From the NCBI GenBank assembly GCA_964626565.1, contig CAZVFX010000012.1, positions 1-64,000 on the forward strand: a stretch of 64,000 nt of DNA. The letters are read 5' to 3'. The position numbers were made by a program, and so were the translations under genes. Below the pieces are notes generated by a model. It was not told the DNA's origin. It did no database searches and was given only the letters and a program-made list of their open reading frames with translations. Each line of letters begins with the position of its first letter. Positions within the stretch are counted from its first letter, which is position 1. Source of the DNA: CAZVFX01 sp964626565 (lineage in GTDB: Bacteria > Myxococcota_A > UBA9042 > CAIXZC01). Shown here piece by piece: positions 7,339-16,239 of this stretch.

Positions 7339-8637
7339 TTGAGCAAGGAACCGAGAGACACCAGCCGGTACGCTCGGGAGACGTTTCTTGTACACGGCCT
7401 GCCGTACGATGTTAACTGGGACTACGGGTATCACGTAATTCCGCCGATTACCGCTTCAACCACTTTCCGCCTCGATTCCACAAACCGTGGGGCAGATGGT
7501 TTCAATTCCTTCGGCTCCCTTCCCAAGCAGGGCGAGAAGCCGATCTACATTTACGACCGACTCGCCGAACCTACGGTGGCGCTGCTGGAAAACGCTTTTC
7601 GCGAGGTGGAGCAGGGTGAAAGTGCCACCGCATTTGCTTCAGGCATGGCCGCGATCAGTGCGGCGCTAATGGTGCTTACTGAGCAGGGCACGGAGCTGAT
7701 CGCCCACCGCACTCTCTACGGCTGCACCTACAGCCTGCTCACCGAATGGATGCCCAGAATGGGAGTGAACGTCCAGTTGGCCGACTTGACCGACCTCGGT
7801 TCGCTGGACGAGTTCATTACCCCGAGCACCAGGGTGGTCTTTTTCGAAACTCCGGCCAACCCGACCCTTGAGGTCATCGATATCCCGGCGCTGGCCTCGC
7901 TGGTGGCTGAGGCCAACGAATCGCGGCCGCCGGGGGAGCGGATAATGGTGGTGGTGGACAACACGTTTGCAACCCCTTATTGCCAGCGACCTTTGACCAT
8001 GGGGGCTGACGTCGTCGTGCACTCGCTGACCAAGAACGTTATGGGGTTCGGCACCGACATGGGCGGCATGCTGGTAGGGCCTGACCTGCTGCACAGTCGC
8101 ACCCGCCTGGCCCGAAAGGATTTCGGGGGCGTCGTTTCGCCCCGCTCCGCCTGGAACATCCTGGTGTACGGCCTGTCCAGTCTACCGGTACGCACAGAAC
8201 GGCAGGTCGCCAACGCCTGCCGCCTGGCAGAGTACCTTGAAGGTCGGCCCGAAGTAGCCCGAGTCCACTATCCGGGTCTGAAGTCCCACCCGCACCACGA
8301 GGTCGCCCGGCGCCAGATGGTGAACTTCAAGGGGGAGTTCTCACCGGGCATCATGGTGTATTTCGAGTTGGCGGGTGAAGGCGCAGAACTCACGGAAAAG
8401 GCGCGCAAGTTCATGGACTATATTGCCGAGCACTCCTACACCCTGACTCTGGCAGTAAGCCTGGGCCAGTTGAAGACGTTGGTCGAGGCGCCCACCCTCA
8501 TGACCCACTCCGCCTACGGCGACAACGCCGAGCACGCAGGCCTGAGCGTGGGCGGAATCCGAGTGTCGGCAGGGGTAGAGGATGCCGCGGATCTGATCAG
8601 TGATTTTGATGAAGCTTTCGCACAGTTGAAGAGCTAG
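7339..8637 (+). CDS. Cys/Met metabolism PLP-dependent enzyme (gamma-lyase type)
   Basis: A 432-aa fold-type I PLP enzyme of the cystathionine gamma-lyase / methionine gamma-lyase / O-acetylhomoserine sulfhydrylase family. YDRLAEPTVALLE corresponds to the family Y.R..NPT motif, with Arg-Leu-Ala-Glu in place of the common sequence. ATAFASGMAAI binds phosphate, FFETPANPTLEVID is the ring-stacking segment, VVDNTFATPY holds the Asp, and HSLTKNVMGFG contains the Schiff-base Lys. The start is TTG at 7339 with GAGGGA upstream. It could make or degrade sulfur amino acids; the sequence alone does not separate lyase from sulfhydrylase. Its TAG overlaps the stop of the convergent thiolase gene inside one palindromic CTAG (8634-8637). 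Confidence 0.87.
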   Translation: MSKEPRDTSRYARETFLVHGLPYDVNWDYGYHVIPPITASTTFRLDSTNRGADGFNSFGSLPKQGEKPIYIYDRLAEPTVALLENAFREVEQGESATAFASGMAAISAALMVLTEQGTELIAHRTLYGCTYSLLTEWMPRMGVNVQLADLTDLGSLDEFITPSTRVVFFETPANPTLEVIDIPALASLVAEANESRPPGERIMVVVDNTFATPYCQRPLTMGADVVVHSLTKNVMGFGTDMGGMLVGPDLLHSRTRLARKDFGGVVSPRSAWNILVYGLSSLPVRTERQVANACRLAEYLEGRPEVARVHYPGLKSHPHHEVARRQMVNFKGEFSPGIMVYFELAGEGAELTEKARKFMDYIAEHSYTLTLAVSLGQLKTLVEAPTLMTHSAYGDNAEHAGLSVGGIRVSAGVEDAADLISDFDEAFAQLKS

Positions 8638-9788
8638 ACTCTCTCGTACAGCCCCGCAGCACCCATACCACCACCGATGCACATGGAGACAACACCGTAA
8701 CGGGCGTTACGCCGCTTCATCTCATAGGCAAGTGTTGTGGTGAGTTTGGCGCCGGTGCATCCCAGCGGGTGACCCAGGGCGATGCCGCCGCCGTTGACGT
8801 TGATCTTGGCCGGATCGATCTCCAGCTTCTCGCCGCAGTAGCGAGCCTGAGATGCAAACGCTTCGTTGATCTCGTAAAGGTCGATCTGGTCGTCGGTGAT
8901 GCCGGAGTGCTCCCACAGCTTCGGAATGGCCACGGCAGGCCCGATACCCATGATTTCAGGCGGTGTGCCCGCAACCTGGAAGTCCCGGAAGAAGAGCATG
9001 GGTTCAAGCCCCAGCTCTTTCGCCTTGTCCAGACTCATAAGCATCACCACGGCAGCTCCATCGTTGATGGGAGAAGCGTTGCCCGCGGTTACGCTGCCGC
9101 CAAGCTTGAAAACCGGCTTGAGTTTGGCGAGCCCCTCAACGGTGGTGTCGCCTCGCACGCTTTCATCGGTTTCAAGGAGCTTCTCGTTGCCCGCCGCGTC
9201 GATGTAGGGCACCTTGACGATCTCGTCGTCGAATTTCCCGTCCTTCCATGCCTGGGCTGCTTTCATATGAGAGTTGCACGCAAACTCGTCCTGGGCCTCG
9301 CGGCTGATCTCGAAACGATCTGCGACCAGCTCCGCAGTGATACCCATGGGCGTGTACATCTCCACCATGTTGTCCGCGGCCCAGGGGTTGGAGGAGAAAT
9401 TGAAACCGCCCATGGGAACGGACGACATGCTCTCCACGCCGCCCGCGATGATGATATCCGACATGCCGGAAATGATCTCCATGGCGGCATAGGCGATAGT
9501 CTGCAATCCTGAAGAGCAGAACCGGTTCACCGTAATACCGGGCACCGAATCGGGCAGCCCGGCCATGAGGCCGACAACGCGGCCGAGGTTCATCCCCTGT
9601 GACCCTTCGGGCATGGCGCAACCAAGAGTCAGGTCATCCACCTGCTCAGGAGCGACTTCAGGGGTCCGTTTGAGTAGTTCTTTGACAACCAGGGCGCCGA
9701 GGTCTTCCGGTCTCACGTTGACGAGGGAACCACGCTTGGCACGGCCAACTGTCGTTCTAACGGCTGAGACTATAACAGCTTCTTTCAT
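8634..9788 (-). CDS. fadA: Acetyl-CoA acyltransferase (thiolase)
   Basis: A 384-aa thiolase that does the last step of fatty-acid beta-oxidation, cleaving 3-ketoacyl-CoA with CoA. The nucleophilic Cys is residue 91 in NRFCSSGLQ. Further signatures are GGVESMSSVP, the NEAFA segment, GGGIALGHPLGCTGA with the catalytic His, and the second catalytic Cys in CIGGGMGAAG. Length is normal. It lies 15 bases downstream of the fused dehydrogenase/hydratase gene on the same strand, forming a two-gene beta-oxidation operon. The symbol reflects function; I cannot exclude a biosynthetic acetoacetyl-CoA thiolase, although the neighbour favours degradation. Confidence 0.92.
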   Translation of the reverse strand: MKEAVIVSAVRTTVGRAKRGSLVNVRPEDLGALVVKELLKRTPEVAPEQVDDLTLGCAMPEGSQGMNLGRVVGLMAGLPDSVPGITVNRFCSSGLQTIAYAAMEIISGMSDIIIAGGVESMSSVPMGGFNFSSNPWAADNMVEMYTPMGITAELVADRFEISREAQDEFACNSHMKAAQAWKDGKFDDEIVKVPYIDAAGNEKLLETDESVRGDTTVEGLAKLKPVFKLGGSVTAGNASPINDGAAVVMLMSLDKAKELGLEPMLFFRDFQVAGTPPEIMGIGPAVAIPKLWEHSGITDDQIDLYEINEAFASQARYCGEKLEIDPAKINVNGGGIALGHPLGCTGAKLTTTLAYEMKRRNARYGVVSMCIGGGMGAAGLYERV

Positions 9789-9803
9789 GGCTGACTCCTT
9801 TCC

Positions 9804-12197
9804 CTAGTTTCTCAGTGGCTTGTTCTTGAGGAGGATGTGGCGAATCCGCGCCATGGTTTTCTCCTCGCCCAACAGACTCATGAACGCCTCCTTTTCCAAT
9901 TCCAGGATACGTTCCTCGGTCACCGTCGTGCCCGGCAGCACATCGCCGCCGGATAATACGTAGGCGAGCTTATTGCCGATGAAGGCGTCGTACTCGGTGG
10001 CCCAGCCGCCCTCGACAAAGGTGTAGAGGCCGGTCTTGGCGAGAGCGATTCCGTCCTTGCCCGCAGCCTTGATTCTCATGGGCGGGTCGGGGCGATAGCC
10101 GCTCCGAGACAGCCCCAGAGCGTAGTGCTTGGCGTGATTGAGCTGGTTGTCGCGGCTGGTGATGATCTTGTCAATTCCGGGCCGCAGCAGCAACATCTCC
10201 TCAGCCAGGGTCGCGGAGAAGCTGACCTTGGCCGTACCGATGTACTCGAAAGTCTTCTGGAAATAAGGCAGGACGCTGGTTTCAGGCAGCTCCTTGGGAA
10301 TCTGCTTCATCCAGCGGACCAGCAGTTCCTTGGTCCCGCCACCGCCGGGAATGAGGCCCACGCCCACTTCGACGAGCCCCATGTAGAGCTCAGCGTGGGC
10401 GACGATGTGGGAAGCGCCCAGACACACCTCGCAACCGCCGCCGAGAGCCATCTGGTGCGGAGCCGCAACCACCGGCTTTGAAGAGCGGTGGCACAAGGTG
10501 TTTACCTTCTGGAACGCGTCGACAATCATCTCGATGTCGTCCCATTTCTTCTGCATCGCGTACATGTTGATGAGCACAAGGTTGGCGCCCACGGAAAAGT
10601 GCTGGCCTTCGTTGTAGATGACCATCCCTTCCCAACCGCCGTCCAGTAACTCCAAACCATCGAACATCATCCTGATAATGTCGTCGTCGATGGCGTTCAT
10701 ACGGCTGTGGAATTCCAGGCCCAGGCAGCCATCGCCCATGTCGTGCAGGGTGGCCGAGTCGTTGGTCTTCACCGGCGCGCCTTTGGCTCTCAACTGCTTG
10801 AGATTCATCCAGGTATCCCTGGTCGGCACCGGCAGGTATTTTGACTCCTTGAAATCAAAGAAGTGTTCGACTCCCTCGATGGTCTTGTAGAAAGTGCCGT
10901 CTCCATCGGTGAGCACTTTCTTGACCAGGTCGGGAACCGTGTATCCTTCCGCCTCCATGCGGGCCACCGATTTTTCTACACCGATGGCATCCCAGGTTTC
11001 GAAAGGCCCCATTTCCCAAACAAAGCCCCAGCGCATGGCCCGGTCGATATTGACGACATCATCGGCAATTTCAAAGACCCGGTTCGCGGTATAGAGAAGG
11101 CTGCGGGCAGTCACCTTCCAGGCAAACTGCCCGGCCTCATCGTCGGCATAAACAACACCGGCAATCTTCTTGCCCAGATCGTCCAGCCCTTTCACTGCGC
11201 TCACCGATTTGAAGCTGGCCTTCTGCCTCTCCTTGTATTCCAGGGTGTCCAGGTCAAGTGCGTAGATGACGCGCTTGCCGTCAACCTTATCCTTCTTGTA
11301 GAACCCGCCCCTCGTCTTGTTGCCCAAATAGCCTTTGTCCAGCATGCCCTGAATATAGTCCGGGATGCGGAACACCTCACGCTCCTCGTCATCCGGGCAG
11401 TTGTCGTAGACGTTCTGCGAGACGCTCGCAAAAGTGTCCAGGCCGACGAGGTCGATGGTGCGGAAAACCGCGCTCTTGGGCCGGCCCATGGGCGGCCCCG
11501 CGATGGCATCGATAGCCTCGATGCCCAGGCCCATTTCCCGCATGATCTCCAGCGCAGACATCACCGCGTGGATGCCGATGCGGTTGGCCACGAAGTTGGG
11601 GGTGTCCTTGCCGTAAACGATGCCTTTGCCCAGGACATTCTCCCCGAAGTCGGCCAGAAAAGCGACCGCTTCCGGATCGGTTTTGGGACCCGAGACGATT
11701 TCCAGCAGTTTCAAATAACGCACCGGATTGAAAAAGTGGGTGACCATGAAGTTCAGGCAGAACTCGTCGGGCATTCCTTCCGTCATGCTCTCGATGGATA
11801 GCCCCGACGTGTTGGAAGTCACCAGCGACCCTTCTTTGCGGTGCTTGAGCACGTTCTTGAAAAGGGCTTGTTTGATGCCAAGGTCCTCCTTCACCACCTC
11901 GATGATCCAGTCGCAATCACCGATCTTGTGAAGGTCGTCTTCGAGGTTTCCCACCTCGATGAGTTCGCCCCCGCTCTTGGTGTAGAAGAGAGCCGGCTTG
12001 GACTTCAACGCCTTCTTCAGCCCGTCGGCGGCGAACATGTTGCGTTTCGCCGGGATCTTCTTCTCCTCCTCGGTGAGAAACGGGGGAACAATGTCCAGCA
12101 TGAGGGAGGGGATGCCCACGTTGGCCATGTGGGCGGCGATGCCAGTACCCATCACTCCGGCGCCCAAGACAGCCACTTTCTTGATGTCTCGCTTCAT
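9804..12197 (-). CDS. fadN: 3-hydroxyacyl-CoA dehydrogenase / enoyl-CoA hydratase, FadN type
   Basis: A 797-aa bifunctional beta-oxidation enzyme. The start is ATG 12197 behind GAGGAGGAG. The N-terminal half is the NAD-binding dehydrogenase (VAVLGAGVMGTGIAAHMAN at residues ~8-26, HFFNPVRYLKLLEIV, and the C-terminal HADH segment TRGGFYKK). The C-terminal half is a crotonase fold (GQHFSVGANL, KPVVAAPHQMALGGGCEV, GLIPGGGGTKE). Dehydrogenase first and hydratase second is the order of Bacillus FadN (YusL) and the reverse of E. coli FadB/FadJ. The thiolase partner lies immediately downstream. Together they convert enoyl-CoA through 3-ketoacyl-CoA to acetyl-CoA. Confidence 0.9.
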   Translation of the reverse strand: MKRDIKKVAVLGAGVMGTGIAAHMANVGIPSLMLDIVPPFLTEEEKKIPAKRNMFAADGLKKALKSKPALFYTKSGGELIEVGNLEDDLHKIGDCDWIIEVVKEDLGIKQALFKNVLKHRKEGSLVTSNTSGLSIESMTEGMPDEFCLNFMVTHFFNPVRYLKLLEIVSGPKTDPEAVAFLADFGENVLGKGIVYGKDTPNFVANRIGIHAVMSALEIMREMGLGIEAIDAIAGPPMGRPKSAVFRTIDLVGLDTFASVSQNVYDNCPDDEEREVFRIPDYIQGMLDKGYLGNKTRGGFYKKDKVDGKRVIYALDLDTLEYKERQKASFKSVSAVKGLDDLGKKIAGVVYADDEAGQFAWKVTARSLLYTANRVFEIADDVVNIDRAMRWGFVWEMGPFETWDAIGVEKSVARMEAEGYTVPDLVKKVLTDGDGTFYKTIEGVEHFFDFKESKYLPVPTRDTWMNLKQLRAKGAPVKTNDSATLHDMGDGCLGLEFHSRMNAIDDDIIRMMFDGLELLDGGWEGMVIYNEGQHFSVGANLVLINMYAMQKKWDDIEMIVDAFQKVNTLCHRSSKPVVAAPHQMALGGGCEVCLGASHIVAHAELYMGLVEVGVGLIPGGGGTKELLVRWMKQIPKELPETSVLPYFQKTFEYIGTAKVSFSATLAEEMLLLRPGIDKIITSRDNQLNHAKHYALGLSRSGYRPDPPMRIKAAGKDGIALAKTGLYTFVEGGWATEYDAFIGNKLAYVLSGGDVLPGTTVTEERILELEKEAFMSLLGEEKTMARIRHILLKNKPLRN

Positions 12198-12305
12198 TAC
12201 TCCTCCTCTGGTCGGATTCTGCTGCAGGTGGAATTCTTTACGCACCGTGTCATAAAGGTAGATTTACATATAGTTTCGACGCGATGCAAGAATAACTTTA
12301 CACAG

Positions 12306-12316
12306 CGCGTCACGCG
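12306..12316. promoter_or_regulatory. Small palindrome between fadN and hsp20
   Basis: CGCGT-C-ACGCG, a perfect 11-bp palindrome in the 280-bp divergent region between the beta-oxidation operon and the Hsp20 gene. It could be an operator half-way between the two genes. Nothing else ties it to a regulator. Confidence 0.3.
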
Positions 12317-12356
12317 GGATAGCGGCAATAACGGATAAAAAAAATACGGAATCACC

Positions 12357-12384
12357 TTGACAGGTAGTCAATCCCTACTATTTT
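12357..12384 (+). promoter_or_regulatory. Sigma-70-like promoter for hsp20
   Basis: TTGACA (12357-12362, perfect -35), a 16-bp spacer, then TATTTT (12379-12384). I see no CIRCE palindrome and no convincing sigma-32 box, so heat control is not visible in the DNA. Confidence 0.55.
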
Positions 12385-12477
12385 ACGTGTGGTTGATGGC
12401 CGAAGCAGGCCGGCGTTGCGGATGGCCACTGCAACGCGACCCAAAACAAATAATTGGATAACAAGAGGAGGTGTGCC

Positions 12478-12903
12478 ATGAATCTCGCACGTTACAACAG
12501 AAATGTGTTTCCGTCCCTGTTCAACGACCTGTGGTCCAACGATCACGCGGCTCATGCAAAGCGTCACTCCCACGGAGGGCGCCGCTGGGCTGCGGTAGAC
12601 GTCTTCGAGAAGGAAGACACGCTGCACCTGGAGGTGGAGTTGCCAGGGGTGAAGAAGAAGGACGTTTCGGTGGAATTCAACGACGGAGTGCTCTCCATCA
12701 GCGGAGAGAAGGCGGCCGCGGCCGAAGAGGGCGAGGGAACGTACTTCACCCGTGAGCGGCATTTCGGTTCCTTTTCGCGGTCTTTCAAGCTCGGGAGCGC
12801 GTACGACGCCCAGTCGATCACAGCGAAGTTCGCGGACGGTGTATTGAGCGTCACCGTGGGTAAGAAGGAGGAGAGCAAGCCGGTGTCGGTGAAGGTCAAC
12901 TAG
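12478..12903 (+). CDS. Hsp20 / alpha-crystallin small heat-shock protein
   Basis: A 141-aa small heat-shock protein that holds unfolding proteins in a refoldable state. The start is ATG 12478 with GAGGAGG upstream. The alpha-crystallin domain runs from about residue 37 (AVDVFEKEDTLHLEVELPGV) through KDVSVEFNDGVLSISGEK to the strand ADGVLSVTVGKK near the C-terminus. A short His-rich N-terminal arm (HAAHAKRHSHGG) is somewhat unusual. The end lies three bases from the stop of the convergent lipoprotein gene. Confidence 0.92.
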   Translation: MNLARYNRNVFPSLFNDLWSNDHAAHAKRHSHGGRRWAAVDVFEKEDTLHLEVELPGVKKKDVSVEFNDGVLSISGEKAAAAEEGEGTYFTRERHFGSFSRSFKLGSAYDAQSITAKFADGVLSVTVGKKEESKPVSVKVN

Positions 12904-12906
12904 CCG

Positions 12907-13455
12907 CTACCTGATAACTCTTTTTCCCAGGCAATACTCGAGCTTCGCCTGACAACCATCGGGCCTGACTCTAAGAAAGAGGCCGAACGTCGCGGCTGCG
13001 GGCGGGAACTGGAAAACGGCCACGTCTTTGACAGGCTTTTCCAGCGCCCGCCCGGGCTCGTTAAAGCGGCCTTCCGGCTGCATTGCCAGGAACGCCCGAC
13101 GTCCTTCCGCAGATGCGGCAAAGCACTCACCCCGACCGTCACAAAGTTCCAGGGCGGGCAGCGCCGACTGCGGGACCGTCTTTTCCTTCGGCACCCACTC
13201 CAACTCCAACAGCCCGAACACGGTCCCGGTAGGTGCTTCTGCCACAACCTCGTCGCCGATACGACGGAAGTAGGAGACCTTCTCCAGCTTGATCTCCAGA
13301 GGGGCGCAGGGCACCTGCCTGGCATCTCCCACGCCGGGGCATTCGGGGGTCCTGGCAGCGTCGGAGGCTACATCAGCCGCCGTCGGGCCGATGCGCTTGC
13401 ATCCCACCGCCAGGATGGCACAAATAAGCACGGTAATGGGGAGAAGGATTCTCAT
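12907..13455 (-). CDS. Lipoprotein of unknown function
   Basis: A 182-aa protein with a lipoprotein signal (MRILLPITVLICAILAVGC, lipid Cys at residue 19). The mature part contains several cysteines (PEC, PC, LCDGRGEC, DGCQAKLEYC) that could pair in disulfides. I recognise no family. It is the last gene of the minus-strand lut operon, one base after the stop of the PP-loop-like gene, and its export points to an envelope role. Confidence 0.65.
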   Translation of the reverse strand: MRILLPITVLICAILAVGCKRIGPTAADVASDAARTPECPGVGDARQVPCAPLEIKLEKVSYFRRIGDEVVAEAPTGTVFGLLELEWVPKEKTVPQSALPALELCDGRGECFAASAEGRRAFLAMQPEGRFNEPGRALEKPVKDVAVFQFPPAAATFGLFLRVRPDGCQAKLEYCLGKRVIR

Positions 13456-13456
13456 T

Positions 13457-14179
13457 TCAAGCCATGTACTCCGTGTTCACGTTTTGAGGTGCGCTTACGA
13501 TATTCTTGTATCTTTCCATAAGATCGCCGCGCTTGCTTCTGAGAAACGTATCCAACGTGTCGAGGACTTCCTGTTGGGGATGGGGAACCTGAGCCGGTAA
13601 TAGGGGCAGTGACTCAGCCTCGACCACCTCGGCAACATTATCGCTGGTAACGAGGTAGAGGGGCCGGACGAAGGTGGCGGCGCCCTCCTGCATTCCTGCT
13701 CCGTTGTCCACCGGAGTGAGCGTCGTAATCTCGCCGTGAACCGTCATGTCGATGAGCACCTTCATGGCGCAGGCGGTGATGGTCTGTCCCAGCGCGACTT
13801 CCCGGGCGCCGGCTTTTTGCGCAAGCTCCAGGAGAATGTCCCGGTGGGGCACTGCTTCCCAAGCCCCGGATGAGGGCTGCTGCTCCGGCGCAACGAGCAG
13901 CTCCAGACCGAGAGAGCGGCACCATTGAGCCAGGTGGCGGGAAACCTCTTCTACCGGCCCGTGGACTCCGTCAGGCACATACGCGGGCACGAGCGGTGTC
14001 TTCACCGGCACCCGCCTACTTCTTTCGGCCAGGGCCCGGAGCATAACCATGCCCGCCTTGCCTCCGGAGAGGGCGACGAGCACTGGAGTCTCGTCGGCGA
14101 ACATCCCAAACCTGAAAGCCGCCTTTCCCGCCCTCTTCATGACGTAGAAAGTCGAATTATGGAGGGGGCTACGAGCCAT
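13457..14179 (-). CDS. Degenerate PP-loop (TtcA/TilS-like) protein
   Basis: A 240-aa protein that resembles N-type ATP pyrophosphatases of the TtcA/TilS group. It has the opening VLVALSGGKAGMVML, the middle segment EVALGQTITACAMKVLIDM and FVRPLYLVTSDNVAEVVEAE. In active TtcA-type enzymes the first motif is SGGKDS and the middle contains a LGHHRDD-type motif; here they read SGGKAG and LGQTITA, so the catalytic Asp/Ser and the His/Asp residues are lost. It overlaps the LutC-type gene by 11 bp and is probably cotranslated. It may bind a nucleotide without catalysis or have changed chemistry. Fold call moderate, function unknown. Confidence 0.6.
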   Translation of the reverse strand: MARSPLHNSTFYVMKRAGKAAFRFGMFADETPVLVALSGGKAGMVMLRALAERSRRVPVKTPLVPAYVPDGVHGPVEEVSRHLAQWCRSLGLELLVAPEQQPSSGAWEAVPHRDILLELAQKAGAREVALGQTITACAMKVLIDMTVHGEITTLTPVDNGAGMQEGAATFVRPLYLVTSDNVAEVVEAESLPLLPAQVPHPQQEVLDTLDTFLRSKRGDLMERYKNIVSAPQNVNTEYMA

Positions 14180-14861
14180 GTTCGTCCCCCATGTTTCTTA
14201 TGAGGAATGCAGAGAGCCTCCAGGGGCCGTGCACTCCTATCACCACCTTCTTTTCTATGTCTGCGGTACGACTCGGGCCGCTGATGAAGAGGTAGTTTCT
14301 CTCCGGGTCTCGAGTAGCCCCGGATGCCCACTGCCGGAGGTCGGCGAAGATGCGGTCGGCCGCGGCCACACAGAAGTGAGTGCGGGGAAGTAGCGACGGT
14401 AGCAGGTGAGCCTGACCGAGTCCGGAGCAGACCAGGGTGCCGGTTTCGGCGAGGATCGCGTCAGCCCCGGTGACGGCAATATCGCATTCGGCAAGTTGCT
14501 CAACGGTCAACTCCTCAGCCGCAAGGAGTTCCACTCTCGGAAGGCGGGGCGCCAGCCCTTCAGCGATTTCGAGAGTTGTCAGCAGTTCGTCCCCGGCCAG
14601 GGCCACCCGGGAAGCCTTGCGGGAGTAGATGTTGTTGGCCAGGGAGTCGAGCAGTTCCTCGCGGTCCGTCAGCAGATGATAGCCCATCTTGTTGGCGTTG
14701 AAGCCGGCCACGGCCTGGTCGAGAAGTGCTTTTCTGTCGCCGCTCGCACCGGCATTGTCGGTGGTTGGCGCCGCGTCCACTGCGCGCGCCGATTCGCGCT
14801 CGAAAGCGGTTGCCAGCCGGTCCAGGATCCCGGTTTTGCGGGTCTGATTATCTTCTGCCAT
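14169..14861 (-). CDS. lutC: LUD-domain protein, LutC type
   Basis: A 230-aa LUD-domain protein. The first ~50 residues are variable. The domain shows TREELLDSLANNI, the ITGADAI-like VTGADAILAETGTLVCSG, and the C-terminal signature ISGPSRTADIEKKVVIGVHGP, typical of LutC. In Bacillus and relatives LutABC oxidises L-lactate to pyruvate. The gene overlaps the LutB-type gene by 14 bp and the PP-loop gene by 11 bp, so it sits in a tightly coupled operon. Direct participation of each subunit in lactate oxidation here is inferred from gene order and family. Confidence 0.88.
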   Translation of the reverse strand: MAEDNQTRKTGILDRLATAFERESARAVDAAPTTDNAGASGDRKALLDQAVAGFNANKMGYHLLTDREELLDSLANNIYSRKASRVALAGDELLTTLEIAEGLAPRLPRVELLAAEELTVEQLAECDIAVTGADAILAETGTLVCSGLGQAHLLPSLLPRTHFCVAAADRIFADLRQWASGATRDPERNYLFISGPSRTADIEKKVVIGVHGPWRLSAFLIRNMGDEHGS

Positions 14862-16239
14862 GGCTCTTTCTCAACAGTTTGCGGAACAGTGTCGCGGCGG
14901 GGCTCGGCGCAGTGCGTGCGCCGGCCCAGCCCATATCGCGGCCCCACCCTTCCAGCCGGTCGGGGAATTTCCGCTTCAGAAGTCGGTGACACCAGTGAGA
15001 GAATCTGTAGCTCAGGCGGCCCTTCATGGCCCTCGAATACCATTTGAGAGCTTTCCGTTCACGGGCCACTTCCGCCGCGGGCCTGAGGGCAACGGCCGCC
15101 GCGCGCGCCTGAACGATGAGACGGTCCAGCGGAATACGCACCGGGCACGCCTCGGTGCACGCCCCGCACAGCGAGCAGAGATCCACAACCCGGGCGCCAA
15201 CGGAAGGTGGGGCCATGAATGGAGCCAATGCGATGCCGATGGGCCCGGGATAGGTCCATCGGTAAGCGTGGCCCCCGACTTTCTCATACACCGGGCATAC
15301 ATTCATACACGCGCCACAGCGGATGCATTTCAGCAGATCCCGGTGGGGCCCCGCGTTGAACACCTTCGAGCGCCCGTTGTCAACCAACACCAGGTAGCGG
15401 GTCTGTCCCGGAGGAGGCGCAGGTGAAAGCAGGCTGACATAGGAACTGGCCGGCTGGCCCGTGGCCATGCGTGGCAGCAGCGACAGCATCACTGCGGCTT
15501 CGGCAAAAGTATGCACCAGCCTTTCGATTCCAACGAGAACGACATGCAGCTTTGGCAAGGTATACCCGAGCCTGACGTTCCCCTCATTCTCAACCATGAG
15601 CAGTTTACCCGAGTCGGCCACTCCCAGATTCGCGCCGGAGACCCCCATGTGAGCGCTGAGGAAAACCGGACGCATGGATTCGGCCAGATATCTGCAAATT
15701 CCGGAAGGGCTGTCTGTGTACTCCATGCCCGTTGTGCGGCTGAGGAGGCGGCCTACTTGCGCGGCGCTCATGTGCAGGCACGGCGCGGTTATGTGGGACG
15801 GTCTTTCATGGGCAAGCTGCACTACCCTCTCTCCCAGGTCGGTCTGGATCGGGCTCACGCCCGCGCCGCGCAGAGCTTGCTCCGCCTCAATCTCCTCTCC
15901 CACCATCGACTTGGAGAGCACCGCCTTTACCACCCCGTGCTCACGGGCAATTCCAGCCAACAGCGTCCGCGCATCACCGGCCGAAGGGGCCCAGAGAACT
16001 GTAGTGCCTCGGGCTTCGACCCGCTGAGCGAAAAGCTCGAGATTGGTCCGCATTTCGTTTACGTTTTCATAGCGGATCTTCCCCGCCAGATCACGCATGG
16101 CTTCGCCCTGCCCCAACCGGTCCATAGCCTCGCTGCTCTTTCTGCGCACAGTGCCCAGAGCGCCCTGCAGCGCTTTTTGGAGTTGCTCGTCCGCCAGCTT
16201 TTCGACGGTCAGTGAGCGAACATCAAAATCAGGAGGCAT
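14848..16239 (-). CDS. lutB: LUD-domain iron-sulfur protein, LutB type
   Basis: A 463-aa protein. I use ATG 16239, with GGAGG five bases upstream, overlapping the LutA-type gene by 11 bp; the longer open frame reads through that gene and is not credible. The N-terminal ~290 residues are the LUD domain (GTTVLWAPSAGDA, SGANLGVADSGKLLMVENEGN). The C-terminal part has two 4Fe-4S motifs, CIRCGACMNVCPVY and CSLCGACTEACPVRIPLD. This is the electron-carrying subunit of the LutABC-type lactate utilisation complex. Confidence 0.9.
   Translation of the reverse strand: MPPDFDVRSLTVEKLADEQLQKALQGALGTVRRKSSEAMDRLGQGEAMRDLAGKIRYENVNEMRTNLELFAQRVEARGTTVLWAPSAGDARTLLAGIAREHGVVKAVLSKSMVGEEIEAEQALRGAGVSPIQTDLGERVVQLAHERPSHITAPCLHMSAAQVGRLLSRTTGMEYTDSPSGICRYLAESMRPVFLSAHMGVSGANLGVADSGKLLMVENEGNVRLGYTLPKLHVVLVGIERLVHTFAEAAVMLSLLPRMATGQPASSYVSLLSPAPPPGQTRYLVLVDNGRSKVFNAGPHRDLLKCIRCGACMNVCPVYEKVGGHAYRWTYPGPIGIALAPFMAPPSVGARVVDLCSLCGACTEACPVRIPLDRLIVQARAAAVALRPAAEVARERKALKWYSRAMKGRLSYRFSHWCHRLLKRKFPDRLEGWGRDMGWAGARTAPSPAATLFRKLLRKSHGRR

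Noticed and set aside
12198..12477. CIRCE element or sigma-32 promoter for hsp20
   Set aside because: No TTAGCACTC-N9-GAGTGCTAA palindrome and no CTTGAAA/CCCCAT pair with the right spacing; only a sigma-70-like promoter is visible.
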